This document shows positions 1-5,353 of a DNA stretch of 5,923 nucleotides, in pieces; position 1 is the stretch's first letter, and the number at the start of each line of letters is the position of its first letter. Below the pieces are notes generated by a model, which saw only the letters and a list, made by a program, of their open reading frames with translations, searched no databases and was not told the DNA's origin. Position numbers and translations under genes: made by a program. Source of the stretch: Bacillota bacterium (GTDB lineage Bacteria; Bacillota_A; Clostridia; Peptostreptococcales; Anaerovoracaceae); assembly GCA_017457585.1 (NCBI GenBank), contig JAFTHD010000265.1, forward strand, positions 1 to 5,923. Direction: 5' to 3'.

Positions 1-408
1 GGCGTAATGGCGTCATCTACCGTAGGCGGTCTGTCCGGTGCATTTATACCGGTATCGGAGGACGGCGGAATGATCGATGCGGCTGTTTCGGGCACCCTCA
101 CCCTTGAGAAACTGGAAGCCATGACGGCAGTATGCAGCGTAGGACTGGATATGATAGTGCTGCCGGGAGACACGCCGGCCACCACCATCGCTGCCATCAT
201 AGCCGATGAGGCTGCAATAGGAATGGTAAACTCCAAGACGACGGCTGTCAGAGTTATTCCTGCCATCGGAAAGGAACACGGAGAAATGCTGGACTTCGGA
301 GGACTTTTGGGTCAGGGCCCTATCATGAAAGTAAACGGCAAATCCTCCGATATCATGATCAACAGAGGCGGCAGGATTCCTGCGCCGATGCAGAGTCTGA
401 AGAATTAA
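1..408 (+). CDS. UPF0210 / PFL family protein (DUF711), C-terminal part
   Basis: This is the last 135 residues of a gene that begins before the window; the frame is open from base 1 and ends at TAA 406-408. The sequence matches the conserved C-terminus of the UPF0210 (DUF711, 'PFL family') proteins, which are usually about 450 residues long. The recognisable blocks are [15 protein letters not shown] at fragment residues 48-62, IADEAAIG at 67-74, [11 protein letters not shown] at 77-87, FGGLLG at 99-104 and the near-terminal RGGRIPAP at 122-129. The name PFL refers to a distant resemblance to pyruvate formate-lyase; the biochemical role of the family is not established, and it is predicted to be cytoplasmic. 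In many Firmicutes the gene follows a small ACT-domain protein, which would lie upstream and cannot be checked here. The ATG at 7 is an internal methionine, not the start. Family assignment is firm; function is unknown. Confidence 0.9.
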   Translation, partial: GVMASSTVGGLSGAFIPVSEDGGMIDAAVSGTLTLEKLEAMTAVCSVGLDMIVLPGDTPATTIAAIIADEAAIGMVNSKTTAVRVIPAIGKEHGEMLDFGGLLGQGPIMKVNGKSSDIMINRGGRIPAPMQSLKN

Positions 409-418
409 GTTTACGAAT

Positions 419-470
419 AAAAAGCGCAGGGGCAACGCTTTTGCTGAAAAGTGCTGCTCCTGCGCTTTTT
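419..470. terminator. Bidirectional intrinsic terminator between convergent genes
   Basis: This is a long hairpin. The arm 419-434 (AAAAAGCGCAGGGGCA) pairs with 455-470 (TGCTCCTGCGCTTTTT) with one G-U pair. The stem continues after one mismatch through 436-442 with 447-453, closing on a GCTG loop at 443-446. The A-run at 419-423 and the T-run at 466-470 give a U-tract on both strands. It starts 10 bases after the PFL stop, and on the minus strand it lies 62 bases beyond the methyltransferase stop, so it can terminate both genes. The two G-U pairs become C-A mismatches in the minus-strand RNA, so termination should be somewhat better for the PFL gene. Confidence 0.85.
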
Positions 471-532
471 CATATGATACGGTATGTCATTCACGGAAAA
501 TCCATCAATCAGGATTGTCAGAGGGAATAAGA

Positions 533-1684
533 TTAAAGACTGTCGATTTCAGGGATCACCTTATAAAGGTCGCGGAGTGCTTCGTATTCCGCCTGAGCCT
601 TCTCCTTTGAAGCGGATGTTGCGTGCTCATCGAGAATCGCGCGTATCATGATGTTCTTTGAAGTGTGCTCCATTGAGGTGAACTCGATCATATCGACGCT
701 GTAGCCCTTTGCTTCCAGTTTGAGGCCCCTGAGGCCGTCTGTCAGAAGCTCTGTGAACTTATCCTTTATGATTCCGTGCTTCAGCATAGGCTGAGCCGTT
801 TCGTTCTCTATCTGTGAGAAAAGCTGGTGCTGACAACAAGGAACGCTGAGTATAACGCTGCTGTTCCATCCGACCGCGTTTATGAGGGCGTAGTCGGTGG
901 CCGTGTCACATGCATGGAGCGTAACCACCATGTCTGCCCCGTCGCTTCTGTAGTCAGCGATATCTCCCGTCTGGAAGCGCAAGCCGCTGTAATTGAGCTC
1001 TTTTGCAACCTTTGCGCAAAACTCTATGACGTCTTCCTTCAGATCAAGACCTGTAATCTCAACGTCGCGATTCTGCAAAACTTTCAGGTAGTAATAGAGG
1101 CCGAAGGTGAGATAACTCTTGCCGCAGCCGAAATCTATGATTCGAAGAGTCCTATCCTTAGGCAGGGATTCCATGGCATCGTCCACGATTTCCAGGAACC
1201 TGTTGATCTGCCTGAACTTGGAGTAGTGCTTGTCAAATACGTGTCCTTTCTCGTCCATCACGCCGAGTTTTATGAGAAAGTCGCAAGGCTTTCCCTCACG
1301 GATGATATACTGCTTTCTCCTGTTGTGATCAAGGGAGACAGCCTGGCGTGGCGTCTCCGGATGACTTACCGTAATATGCGGTTTATCCGGCTTATTTGCC
1401 AGAATCTGAATATCCTCCGTCTCAGTTAGAATGTTAATCTGTTTGAATTCATCCCGTATCTTCTCCGTAAGGAAATCCACCGCCTCATAGTATGAGATGT
1501 TGGAATGGGTCACCTTCTTGTCGTACTGCAATTCGGCCTGGACCATCACTTCACCGCGAAGCATTACGGGACGAAGGGTAATCCTCTTATACTCTATGGA
1601 CTTGCGCCTTTTGCCTGCCAGGACGATTCTGATAAGCCGGTCGGATTCGAGGGCGTGGCAGAGCACCTGATTTAATTTGTACAT
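533..1684 (-). CDS. Class I SAM-dependent methyltransferase (Methyltransf_32-like)
   Basis: This is a complete 383-residue cytoplasmic protein. The C-terminal half carries a Rossmann-type methyltransferase fold: motif I IIDFGCGKSYLTF at 182-194 (SAM glycine loop), acidic motif II GLDLKED at 212-218, a substrate-side strand VTLHACDTATD at 254-264, VPCCQH at 281-286 and HTSKN at 340-344. The HACD and PCC(Q)H pattern is that of the Methyltransf_32 / METTL25-like group. The N-terminal ~130 residues (YDKKVTHSNIS and following) form a separate domain that I do not recognise and that may bind substrate. The start at 1684 is supported by AGGGAG at 1697-1692 on the minus strand, 7 bases upstream. It is transcribed alone, diverging from the CDF gene and converging on the PFL gene. 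The target (RNA, protein or small molecule) cannot be read from the sequence; RNA is a guess by analogy. Methyltransferase assignment is firm. Confidence 0.9.
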   Translation of the reverse strand: MYKLNQVLCHALESDRLIRIVLAGKRRKSIEYKRITLRPVMLRGEVMVQAELQYDKKVTHSNISYYEAVDFLTEKIRDEFKQINILTETEDIQILANKPDKPHITVSHPETPRQAVSLDHNRRKQYIIREGKPCDFLIKLGVMDEKGHVFDKHYSKFRQINRFLEIVDDAMESLPKDRTLRIIDFGCGKSYLTFGLYYYLKVLQNRDVEITGLDLKEDVIEFCAKVAKELNYSGLRFQTGDIADYRSDGADMVVTLHACDTATDYALINAVGWNSSVILSVPCCQHQLFSQIENETAQPMLKHGIIKDKFTELLTDGLRGLKLEAKGYSVDMIEFTSMEHTSKNIMIRAILDEHATSASKEKAQAEYEALRDLYKVIPEIDSL

Positions 1685-1717
1685 TGATTTTCTCCCTGTT
1701 GTTTTCTTCTTTTGAAT

Positions 1718-1726
1718 AATATATCA
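1718..1726 (-). promoter_or_regulatory. Candidate extended -10 promoter for the methyltransferase
   Basis: On the minus strand, TGATATATT at 1726-1718 fits an extended -10 element (TGn followed by TATATT, 5 of 6 to consensus). It lies about 34 bases upstream of the methyltransferase start, and no good -35 box accompanies it. The 76-base AT-rich gap between the divergent genes must hold promoters in both directions. For the plus strand only a weak pair, TTGTTT 1699-1704 and TATCAT 1722-1727 with a 17-base gap, can be proposed. Confidence 0.35.
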
Positions 1727-1743
1727 TACTTTTGATAGGTTTG

Positions 1744-1757
1744 ACCGGGAAACCGGT
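1744..1757 (+). other. Small GAAA-tetraloop hairpin in the CDF gene leader
   Basis: ACCGG (1744-1748) and CCGGT (1753-1757) are perfect complements enclosing GAAA (1749-1752), a GNRA-type tetraloop. It sits 18 bases upstream of the CDF ribosome binding site. It has no T-tract, so it is not a terminator. It could be a leader structure or a protein-binding palindrome; its role is not known. Confidence 0.35.
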
Positions 1758-1775
1758 AATATGAGGAGACATAAC

Positions 1776-1780
1776 GAGGT
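1776..1780 (+). promoter_or_regulatory. Ribosome binding site that decides the CDF start
   Basis: GAGGT at 1776-1780 lies 7 bases before the ATG at 1788. The alternative in-frame ATG at 1761 has only ACCGGTAAT before it, with no Shine-Dalgarno match. The AGGAGA at 1764-1769 has no suitably spaced in-frame start. The 1788 start is therefore preferred. Confidence 0.6.
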
Positions 1781-1787
1781 AAGACTT

Positions 1788-2918
1788 ATGAGCAGAGCAG
1801 AAAATGCAAAGGTTGCGAATGAAAGATCGAAGATTATCGTCAGGACGAGCATCGTAGGGATACTGGTGAACGTGCTTCTGGCAGTATTTAAGGCAGCGGT
1901 AGGACTTTTGTCCAATTCAATCGCCATTGTGCTGGACGCGGTGAACAATTTGAGCGACGCGCTGTCCTCCGTTATAACGATACTGGGGACGAAACTTGCA
2001 GGCAAGGCGCCGGATAAGAAACATCCGCTGGGCTACGGAAGGATCGAGTATCTGAGCGCAATGATCGTGTCAGCCCTTGTAATATACGCAGGAATTACGG
2101 CCATGGTGGAATCCGTCAAGAAGCTGATTCATCCTGAAACGCCGGATTACTCTGCGGCAGCGTTGATCATAGTGGCTTCTGCCATCGTTGCGAAACTGCT
2201 CCTGGGAAGGTACGTGAAGAAGACGGGGGTTAAGGTGAACTCCGGCTCCCTCATCGCTTCAGGATCAGACGCACTTTACGACGCGATTTTATCGGCAGTA
2301 GTTCTCCTGTCGGCCATCATCTACATTGCAGCAGGAGTCAACCTTGAGGCATATGTGAGCATCGCCATTTCCATCTTCATTATCAAGGCAGGCATCGAGA
2401 TGCTCCTTGAGACCATCGATGAGATTCTCGGAAAAAGGGCGGAAGCTGAGTTCACCAATGAAATCAAGGCGTTTATCTGCCAGGAACCGGAGGTTTCCGG
2501 AGCATACGACCTGATTCTTCACAGCTACGGACCTGATAAGTACATAGGTTCCGTGCACATTGAGATTCCGGACACCATGAGAGCCGATGAAATCGACACC
2601 CTCGAGCGGCGAATCATGGGAAAGATTTACAAAAAATACCACATCATCATGGCAGGCATAGGCATTTACTCGGTGAATACGACGGACGATAGGGTGATGG
2701 CAATCAGGACGAGAATCACCCGGCTTGTCATGTCACACGAGGGCGTGCTGCAGATGCACGGATTTTACGTAAACAGCGAGACCATGACCATAACCTTTGA
2801 TGTCATCATAGACTATGCCATAGACAACAGAAAGGAAATATACGAGCACATCTATCAGGAAGTCAGTCAGGAATATCCTGAATATCATCTTGATATGGCT
2901 ATGGATGTGGATATATAA
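1788..2918 (+). CDS. Cation diffusion facilitator (CDF) family metal efflux transporter
   Basis: This is a 376-residue inner-membrane protein that should export a divalent metal in exchange for protons. Six helices are visible at about 16-40, 42-66, 85-106, 121-140, 155-181 and 185-207, followed by a cytoplasmic ZT_dimer-type domain (about 218-296). Transport-site residues in CDFs are a pair in helix 2 and a pair in helix 5. Here these read N53-x3-D57 (NNLSD) and D161-x3-D165 (DALYD). Zinc exporters typically have histidines at these places; Asn-Asp with Asp-Asp is what I recall for manganese exporters such as pneumococcal MntE, so Mn(II) is the favoured substrate, by inference. HPLGYGR (79-85) after helix 2 is a family hallmark. 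An extra ~75 residues at the C-terminus (302-376) look like a second small ferredoxin-like domain. A longer reading from ATG 1761 (385 residues) is possible but lacks a ribosome binding site. Confidence 0.88.
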   Translation: MSRAENAKVANERSKIIVRTSIVGILVNVLLAVFKAAVGLLSNSIAIVLDAVNNLSDALSSVITILGTKLAGKAPDKKHPLGYGRIEYLSAMIVSALVIYAGITAMVESVKKLIHPETPDYSAAALIIVASAIVAKLLLGRYVKKTGVKVNSGSLIASGSDALYDAILSAVVLLSAIIYIAAGVNLEAYVSIAISIFIIKAGIEMLLETIDEILGKRAEAEFTNEIKAFICQEPEVSGAYDLILHSYGPDKYIGSVHIEIPDTMRADEIDTLERRIMGKIYKKYHIIMAGIGIYSVNTTDDRVMAIRTRITRLVMSHEGVLQMHGFYVNSETMTITFDVIIDYAIDNRKEIYEHIYQEVSQEYPEYHLDMAMDVDI

Positions 2919-2919
2919 T
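2890..2919 (+). promoter_or_regulatory. Candidate sigma-A promoter for typA
   Basis: TTGATA (2890-2895, 5 of 6 to consensus) and TATAAT (2914-2919, perfect) are separated by 18 bases. The promoter lies inside the last codons and stop of the CDF gene. Transcription would begin near 2926, giving a leader of about 33 bases before the typA ATG at 2959. This suggests typA can be expressed independently of the CDF gene. Confidence 0.55.
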
Positions 2920-2958
2920 AAACAGTTGTATATTCAAATGGAAAGCAGGCTAAAATCA

Positions 2959-3747
2959 ATGGCAGAAAGACAGAAAATCATCAATATAGCAGTTATCGCC
3001 CACGTAGACGCAGGTAAGTCCACCCTCGTAGACGCATTCCTGAACCAGAGCGGCGTGTTCAGGGACAACGAGAAGGTAGTGGACTGCGTCATGGACAGCG
3101 ACGATATAGAGAGGGAGAGGGGAATCACCATCTACTCCAAAAATTGCAGCGTCATGTACGGCGACACGAAGATCAACATCGTAGACACGCCGGGACACGC
3201 AGACTTTTCATCGGAAGTGGAGCGAATCATCAAGACGGTTGACACGGTAATCCTGCTCGTTGACTCAAGCGAAGGCCCGATGCCGCAGACGAGATTCGTT
3301 CTTCAGAAATCCCTGGAGCAGGGTCTGAACCCGATACTTCTCATCAACAAGATTGACAAAAAAGACGCGCGCATTGCCGAGGTAGAGGACGAGGTTCTCG
3401 AGCTCTTCATGGATTTGAACGCCAATGAAAAGCAGCTTGACTTCCCGACGCTCTACGGGATAGCAAGGCAGGGTATCGTCGTATACGACCCGGCCGACGT
3501 GGAGAACATCACCATCGGCGAAGGCGAAGCAAAGATCAAGAAGAGCGCAAGGGGCATGGCAGGCCTTGATATAACGCCGCTCTTTGAGACCATAATCAAG
3601 CACTGCCAGGCATATCCTGACAAGAGGGAAGAGCCGCTTCAGCTTCAGATCAGCGCCCTGGCATACGATGACTATATTGGAAGGCTTGGAATCGGCAGGG
3701 TCACCAAGGGAACTGTCAAGGCAGCGAGCACCGTAGCCGTATCGTAG
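2959..3747 (+). CDS. typA: TypA N-terminal fragment (GTPase domain), as translated
   Basis: If TAG 3745-3747 terminates, this 262-residue product results. It holds the whole G domain (about 1-205) with every nucleotide-binding motif, plus the first strands of the EF-Tu-like beta-barrel ([18 protein letters not shown] at 231-248). It lacks the EF-G-like domains III and V and the TypA-specific C-terminal domain that contact the ribosome, so it is unlikely to work as TypA. It ends on VAVS just before the DDGEI segment that continues the same domain across the stop. Confidence 0.6.
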   Translation: MAERQKIINIAVIAHVDAGKSTLVDAFLNQSGVFRDNEKVVDCVMDSDDIERERGITIYSKNCSVMYGDTKINIVDTPGHADFSSEVERIIKTVDTVILLVDSSEGPMPQTRFVLQKSLEQGLNPILLINKIDKKDARIAEVEDEVLELFMDLNANEKQLDFPTLYGIARQGIVVYDPADVENITIGEGEAKIKKSARGMAGLDITPLFETIIKHCQAYPDKREEPLQLQISALAYDDYIGRLGIGRVTKGTVKAASTVAVS

Positions 3748-3795
3748 GATGACGGGGAGATCGTATCCCGCAAGATCAATCAGGTTTTCGTATAC

Positions 3796-3800
3796 AGAGG
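3796..3800 (+). promoter_or_regulatory. Possible ribosome binding site for restart within typA
   Basis: AGAGG at 3796-3800 lies 10 bases before ATG 3811, the first ATG after the internal stop. A second AAGAGG (3805-3810) abuts the ATG and is too close to serve. These codons (RGLKR) are conserved coding sequence in TypA, so the match may be chance, but it could allow reinitiation 63 bases after the stop. Confidence 0.3.
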
Positions 3801-3810
3801 TCTTAAGAGG

Positions 3811-4839
3811 ATGGCAGTGGATGAAGCCCAGGCCGGAGACATTGTCGTGGTATCTGGAATATCCGACATATCCATAGGAGAGACCATCTGCGATCCTTCG
3901 TCACCTGACCCGCTGGAGATGATTCACATAGAGGAGCCGACCCTCAGCATGAACTTCATGGTAAACAAGTCACCTTTTGCAGGTAAAGTGGGTAAGTACG
4001 TGACATCGAGACACATCAGGGAAAGGCTCATGAAGGAGCTTGAGGTAAACGTAGGTCTCAGGGTTGAAGAGACGGAATCTACGGACAGCTTCAAGGTGTC
4101 GGGAAGAGGAGAACTTCACCTTTCCATTTTAATCGAAAACATGCGCAGGGAAGGGTACGAACTCGCCGTTTCGAAGCCTGAGGTTATCATGAGAAGAGGG
4201 CCGAAGAACGAAGTCTTAGAGCCGATGGAAGAGGTCATCATAAGCGTTCCCGACGAGTACAGCGGCACCGTCATAGGCAAGCTGAATATCAGGAAGGGCA
4301 TCATGCAGGAGATGCAGAGCGAAAACGGCTATACACGCCTTGCCTATCTCGCTCCTACGAGAGGCCTTTTAGGATATAGAAGCGAGTTCATTAACGATAC
4401 GAGAGGCGAGGGCACCATGGTTCGCCGCTTTGACAGGTTCGGCGAGTACGTTGGAGAGATTCCGCAGAGGACAAATGGCGTTGCCATCGCCCAGGAGGAA
4501 GGCATTACGACGCCTTACGCCATCTTCAATATTAGCGAGAGAGTGCAGATGTTCGTGGAACCGGGCGTTCGTGTTTACGAGGGAATGATCGTCGGCATGA
4601 ATGCAAGATCCGACGACATGGTTGTAAATCCGTGCAAAGCAAAGAAACAGACGAACATGCGTGCCGCAGGAAGCGATGAGAATATCAAACTTGCGCCGGC
4701 AAGAACCTTTACCCTTGAGGAGGCCCTTGAGTTCATTGATGATGATGAGCTTGTCGAGGTGGTTCCCGACGATATCAGGCTGAGAAAGAAGCTGCTCCAC
4801 GAACTTGAGAGAAGGAGAAGCGGAAGGAATATCAAGTAG
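3811..4839 (+). CDS. typA: TypA C-terminal fragment (domains II end to C-terminus)
   Basis: This is a 342-residue open frame downstream of the internal stop, equal to residues 285-626 of the intact reading. It contains the end of the beta-barrel (AQAGDIVVVSGI), the EF-G-like domains with FMVNKSPFAGK and VSGRGELHLSIL, the TypA signature PTRGLLGYRSEFINDTRGEG, and the ribosome A-site-contacting C-terminal domain ending in RLRKKLLHELERRRSG. It has no GTPase domain. It would be made only by reinitiation at ATG 3811 or by readthrough of the TAG. The sequence shows no sign of relaxed selection: every hallmark block is intact, which points to a recent stop or an error. The natural end is TAG 4837-4839. 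Confidence 0.55.
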   Translation: MAVDEAQAGDIVVVSGISDISIGETICDPSSPDPLEMIHIEEPTLSMNFMVNKSPFAGKVGKYVTSRHIRERLMKELEVNVGLRVEETESTDSFKVSGRGELHLSILIENMRREGYELAVSKPEVIMRRGPKNEVLEPMEEVIISVPDEYSGTVIGKLNIRKGIMQEMQSENGYTRLAYLAPTRGLLGYRSEFINDTRGEGTMVRRFDRFGEYVGEIPQRTNGVAIAQEEGITTPYAIFNISERVQMFVEPGVRVYEGMIVGMNARSDDMVVNPCKAKKQTNMRAAGSDENIKLAPARTFTLEEALEFIDDDELVEVVPDDIRLRKKLLHELERRRSGRNIK

Positions 4840-4907
4840 CGACTCCGGCGGGATTGCTGCGCAGAAGATAAATGGGGCATCATATGCCACAAGGTTAGTC
4901 CAAAAAC

Positions 4908-4913
4908 AGGAGG
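4908..4913 (+). promoter_or_regulatory. Strong ribosome binding site of the small membrane protein
   Basis: A perfect AGGAGG lies 8 bases before ATG 4922. It is the main support that this short frame is a real, well-translated gene. Confidence 0.8.
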
Positions 4914-4921
4914 AAAGTTAA

Positions 4922-5182
4922 ATGGGAGACGGAATCATCGGAAAGATACTGTATTTCAGGATATTCATTATCGGTGCGCTTGTTTTTGCTAAGCTGCTTC
5001 GCTTCATAGATAACGACAGGCAGCTTATCATATTCCTTATTGCAGTTGCAGTTGTCTACATCGTCTGGACCATTATGCGCGAGCTGGGTAAGAGAAAGCG
5101 TGCAGAGCGGGATTGGGAGGCAGGCAAAGGCAAGCCGGCTCCCGTGCACAAAGGTCAGTCAAACAAGAAAAAGCGCAGATAG
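4922..5182 (+). CDS. Small basic membrane protein, function unknown
   Basis: This is an 86-residue protein that I do not recognise. Two hydrophobic helices are visible: about 5-26 (IIGKILYFRIFIIGALVFAKLL) broken by Lys8, Arg13 and Lys24, and a cleaner one at 34-52 (QLIIFLIAVAVVYIVWTIM). They are separated by the short acidic/polar turn RFIDNDR, so the protein is probably a hairpin in the cytoplasmic membrane with both ends inside. The 34-residue tail (53-86) is strongly basic (KRKR at 57-60, KKKRR at the very end) and looks disordered; it might touch RNA, ribosome or lipid head groups. There is no signal-peptidase site. It starts 82 bases after typA with no terminator between, so it is probably co-transcribed with typA, and it ends just before a terminator. 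The perfect ribosome binding site and operon position make it a convincing gene. Confidence 0.8.
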   Translation: MGDGIIGKILYFRIFIIGALVFAKLLRFIDNDRQLIIFLIAVAVVYIVWTIMRELGKRKRAERDWEAGKGKPAPVHKGQSNKKKRR

Positions 5183-5204
5183 AATCTATTGATGATCGGT
5201 TTAT

Positions 5205-5236
5205 GACAGGTACTTTTTAGGTGCCTGTCTTTTTTT
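5205..5236 (+). terminator. Intrinsic terminator after the small membrane protein
   Basis: GACAGGTAC (5205-5213) pairs with GTGCCTGTC (5221-5229), 9 bp with one U-G pair, around a 7-base loop. A run of seven T follows at 5230-5236. It lies 22 bases after the TAG of the membrane protein and closes the typA transcription unit before the GntR promoter. Confidence 0.92.
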
Positions 5237-5247
5237 GAGAAATTCTA

Positions 5248-5276
5248 TTGACAAGCGGCAAAGGATGTATTATTGT
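5248..5276 (+). promoter_or_regulatory. Promoter of the gntR-ABC transporter unit
   Basis: A perfect TTGACA -35 box (5248-5253) is followed after 17 bases by TATTGT (5271-5276, 4 of 6 to the -10 consensus). The -10 lies inside the left arm of the inverted repeat at 5266-5301, so a bound repressor would block RNA polymerase. The leader to ATG 5354 would be about 70 bases. The -35 is convincing; the exact -10 is less so. Confidence 0.6.
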
Positions 5277-5301
5277 ATTAATCAGTTAATACAATAATAC
5301 A
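5266..5301. promoter_or_regulatory. Operator: perfect inverted repeat with doubled TGTATTA half-sites
   Basis: TGTATTATTGTATTAA (5266-5281) and TTAATACAATAATACA (5286-5301) are exact reverse complements, 16 bp each, around the spacer TCAG (5282-5285). Each arm is itself a tandem pair of 8-base units (TGTATTAT then TGTATTAA), giving four half-sites. TGTATTA/TAATACA half-sites are of the kind bound by YtrA-subfamily GntR repressors. The site overlaps the -10 region of the promoter for the adjacent GntR gene, so autorepression is the natural reading. There is no T-tract, so it is not a terminator. Confidence 0.8.
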
Positions 5302-5353
5302 AAGATGCAAATTGTAAACTCATATGGGCAGATGTTTAGTAAGGACGTGAAAT

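Larger units (their letters stand above)
2959..4839 (+). pseudogene. typA: Translational GTPase TypA/BipA interrupted by an in-frame TAG
   Basis: The frame is collinear with a full TypA of 626 codons (E. coli and Bacillus proteins are about 607-613) except for TAG at 3745-3747, codon 263. There is no frameshift or deletion. TypA is a ribosome-binding GTPase related to EF-G, involved in ribosome assembly, cold and stress adaptation. Seen here: G1 AHVDAGKST 14-22, G2 RGITI 54-58, G3 DTPGHADF 76-83 with the catalytic His80, and G4 NKID 130-133. The beta-barrel domain (from ~225) contains the stop. Beyond it come NKSPFAGK, GRGELHLSILIE, the TypA hallmark PTRGLLGYRSEF and the typical C-terminus CKAKKQTNMRAAGSDENIKL. 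The start at ATG 2959 is chosen because homologs begin close to [12 protein letters not shown] at 2947-2949 is a weak ribosome site. TTG 2890 and ATG 2938 are less likely. Identity is certain; whether the stop is real, biological decay or an error is not decidable here. Confidence 0.85.

Noticed and set aside
13..435. A 140-codon minus-strand frame opposite the PFL gene
   Set aside because: It starts inside the terminator hairpin and mirrors conserved PFL-family codons; it has no supporting signal.
827..1429. A 200-codon open frame on the plus strand
   Set aside because: It lies entirely antisense to the methyltransferase, has no ribosome binding site or recognisable domain, and the opposite strand has clear SAM motifs.
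1761..1787. Nine-residue longer N-terminus for the CDF transporter from ATG 1761
   Set aside because: No Shine-Dalgarno sequence precedes it, whereas ATG 1788 has GAGGT at a good distance.
2890..2958. Earlier typA starts (TTG 2890, ATG 2938)
   Set aside because: They add residues (IWLWMWIYNKQ and similar) absent from TypA homologs and lack ribosome binding sites; TTG 2890 also coincides with the -35 box and the CDF coding end.
3745..3747. Genome-wide reassignment of TAG to an amino acid
   Set aside because: TAG ends TypA (4837-4839), the small membrane protein (5180-5182) and GntR (5723-5725) at sensible places, two of them next to a terminator or the next ribosome binding site.
4876..4888. 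Short palindrome GGCAT-CAT-ATGCC between typA and the small membrane protein
   Set aside because: It has a five-base stem with no T-tract and a three-base loop; it is too weak to call a terminator or operator.
4369..4890. A 173-codon open frame on the minus strand within typA
   Set aside because: It is antisense to highly conserved TypA sequence and has no recognisable motifs; it is a by-product of the codon usage of typA.
5266..5301. Reading the AT-rich palindrome as a terminator or a transposon end
   Set aside because: There is no G+C-rich stem with a T-run, no transposase and no target duplication; its position over a promoter next to a GntR gene fits an operator.
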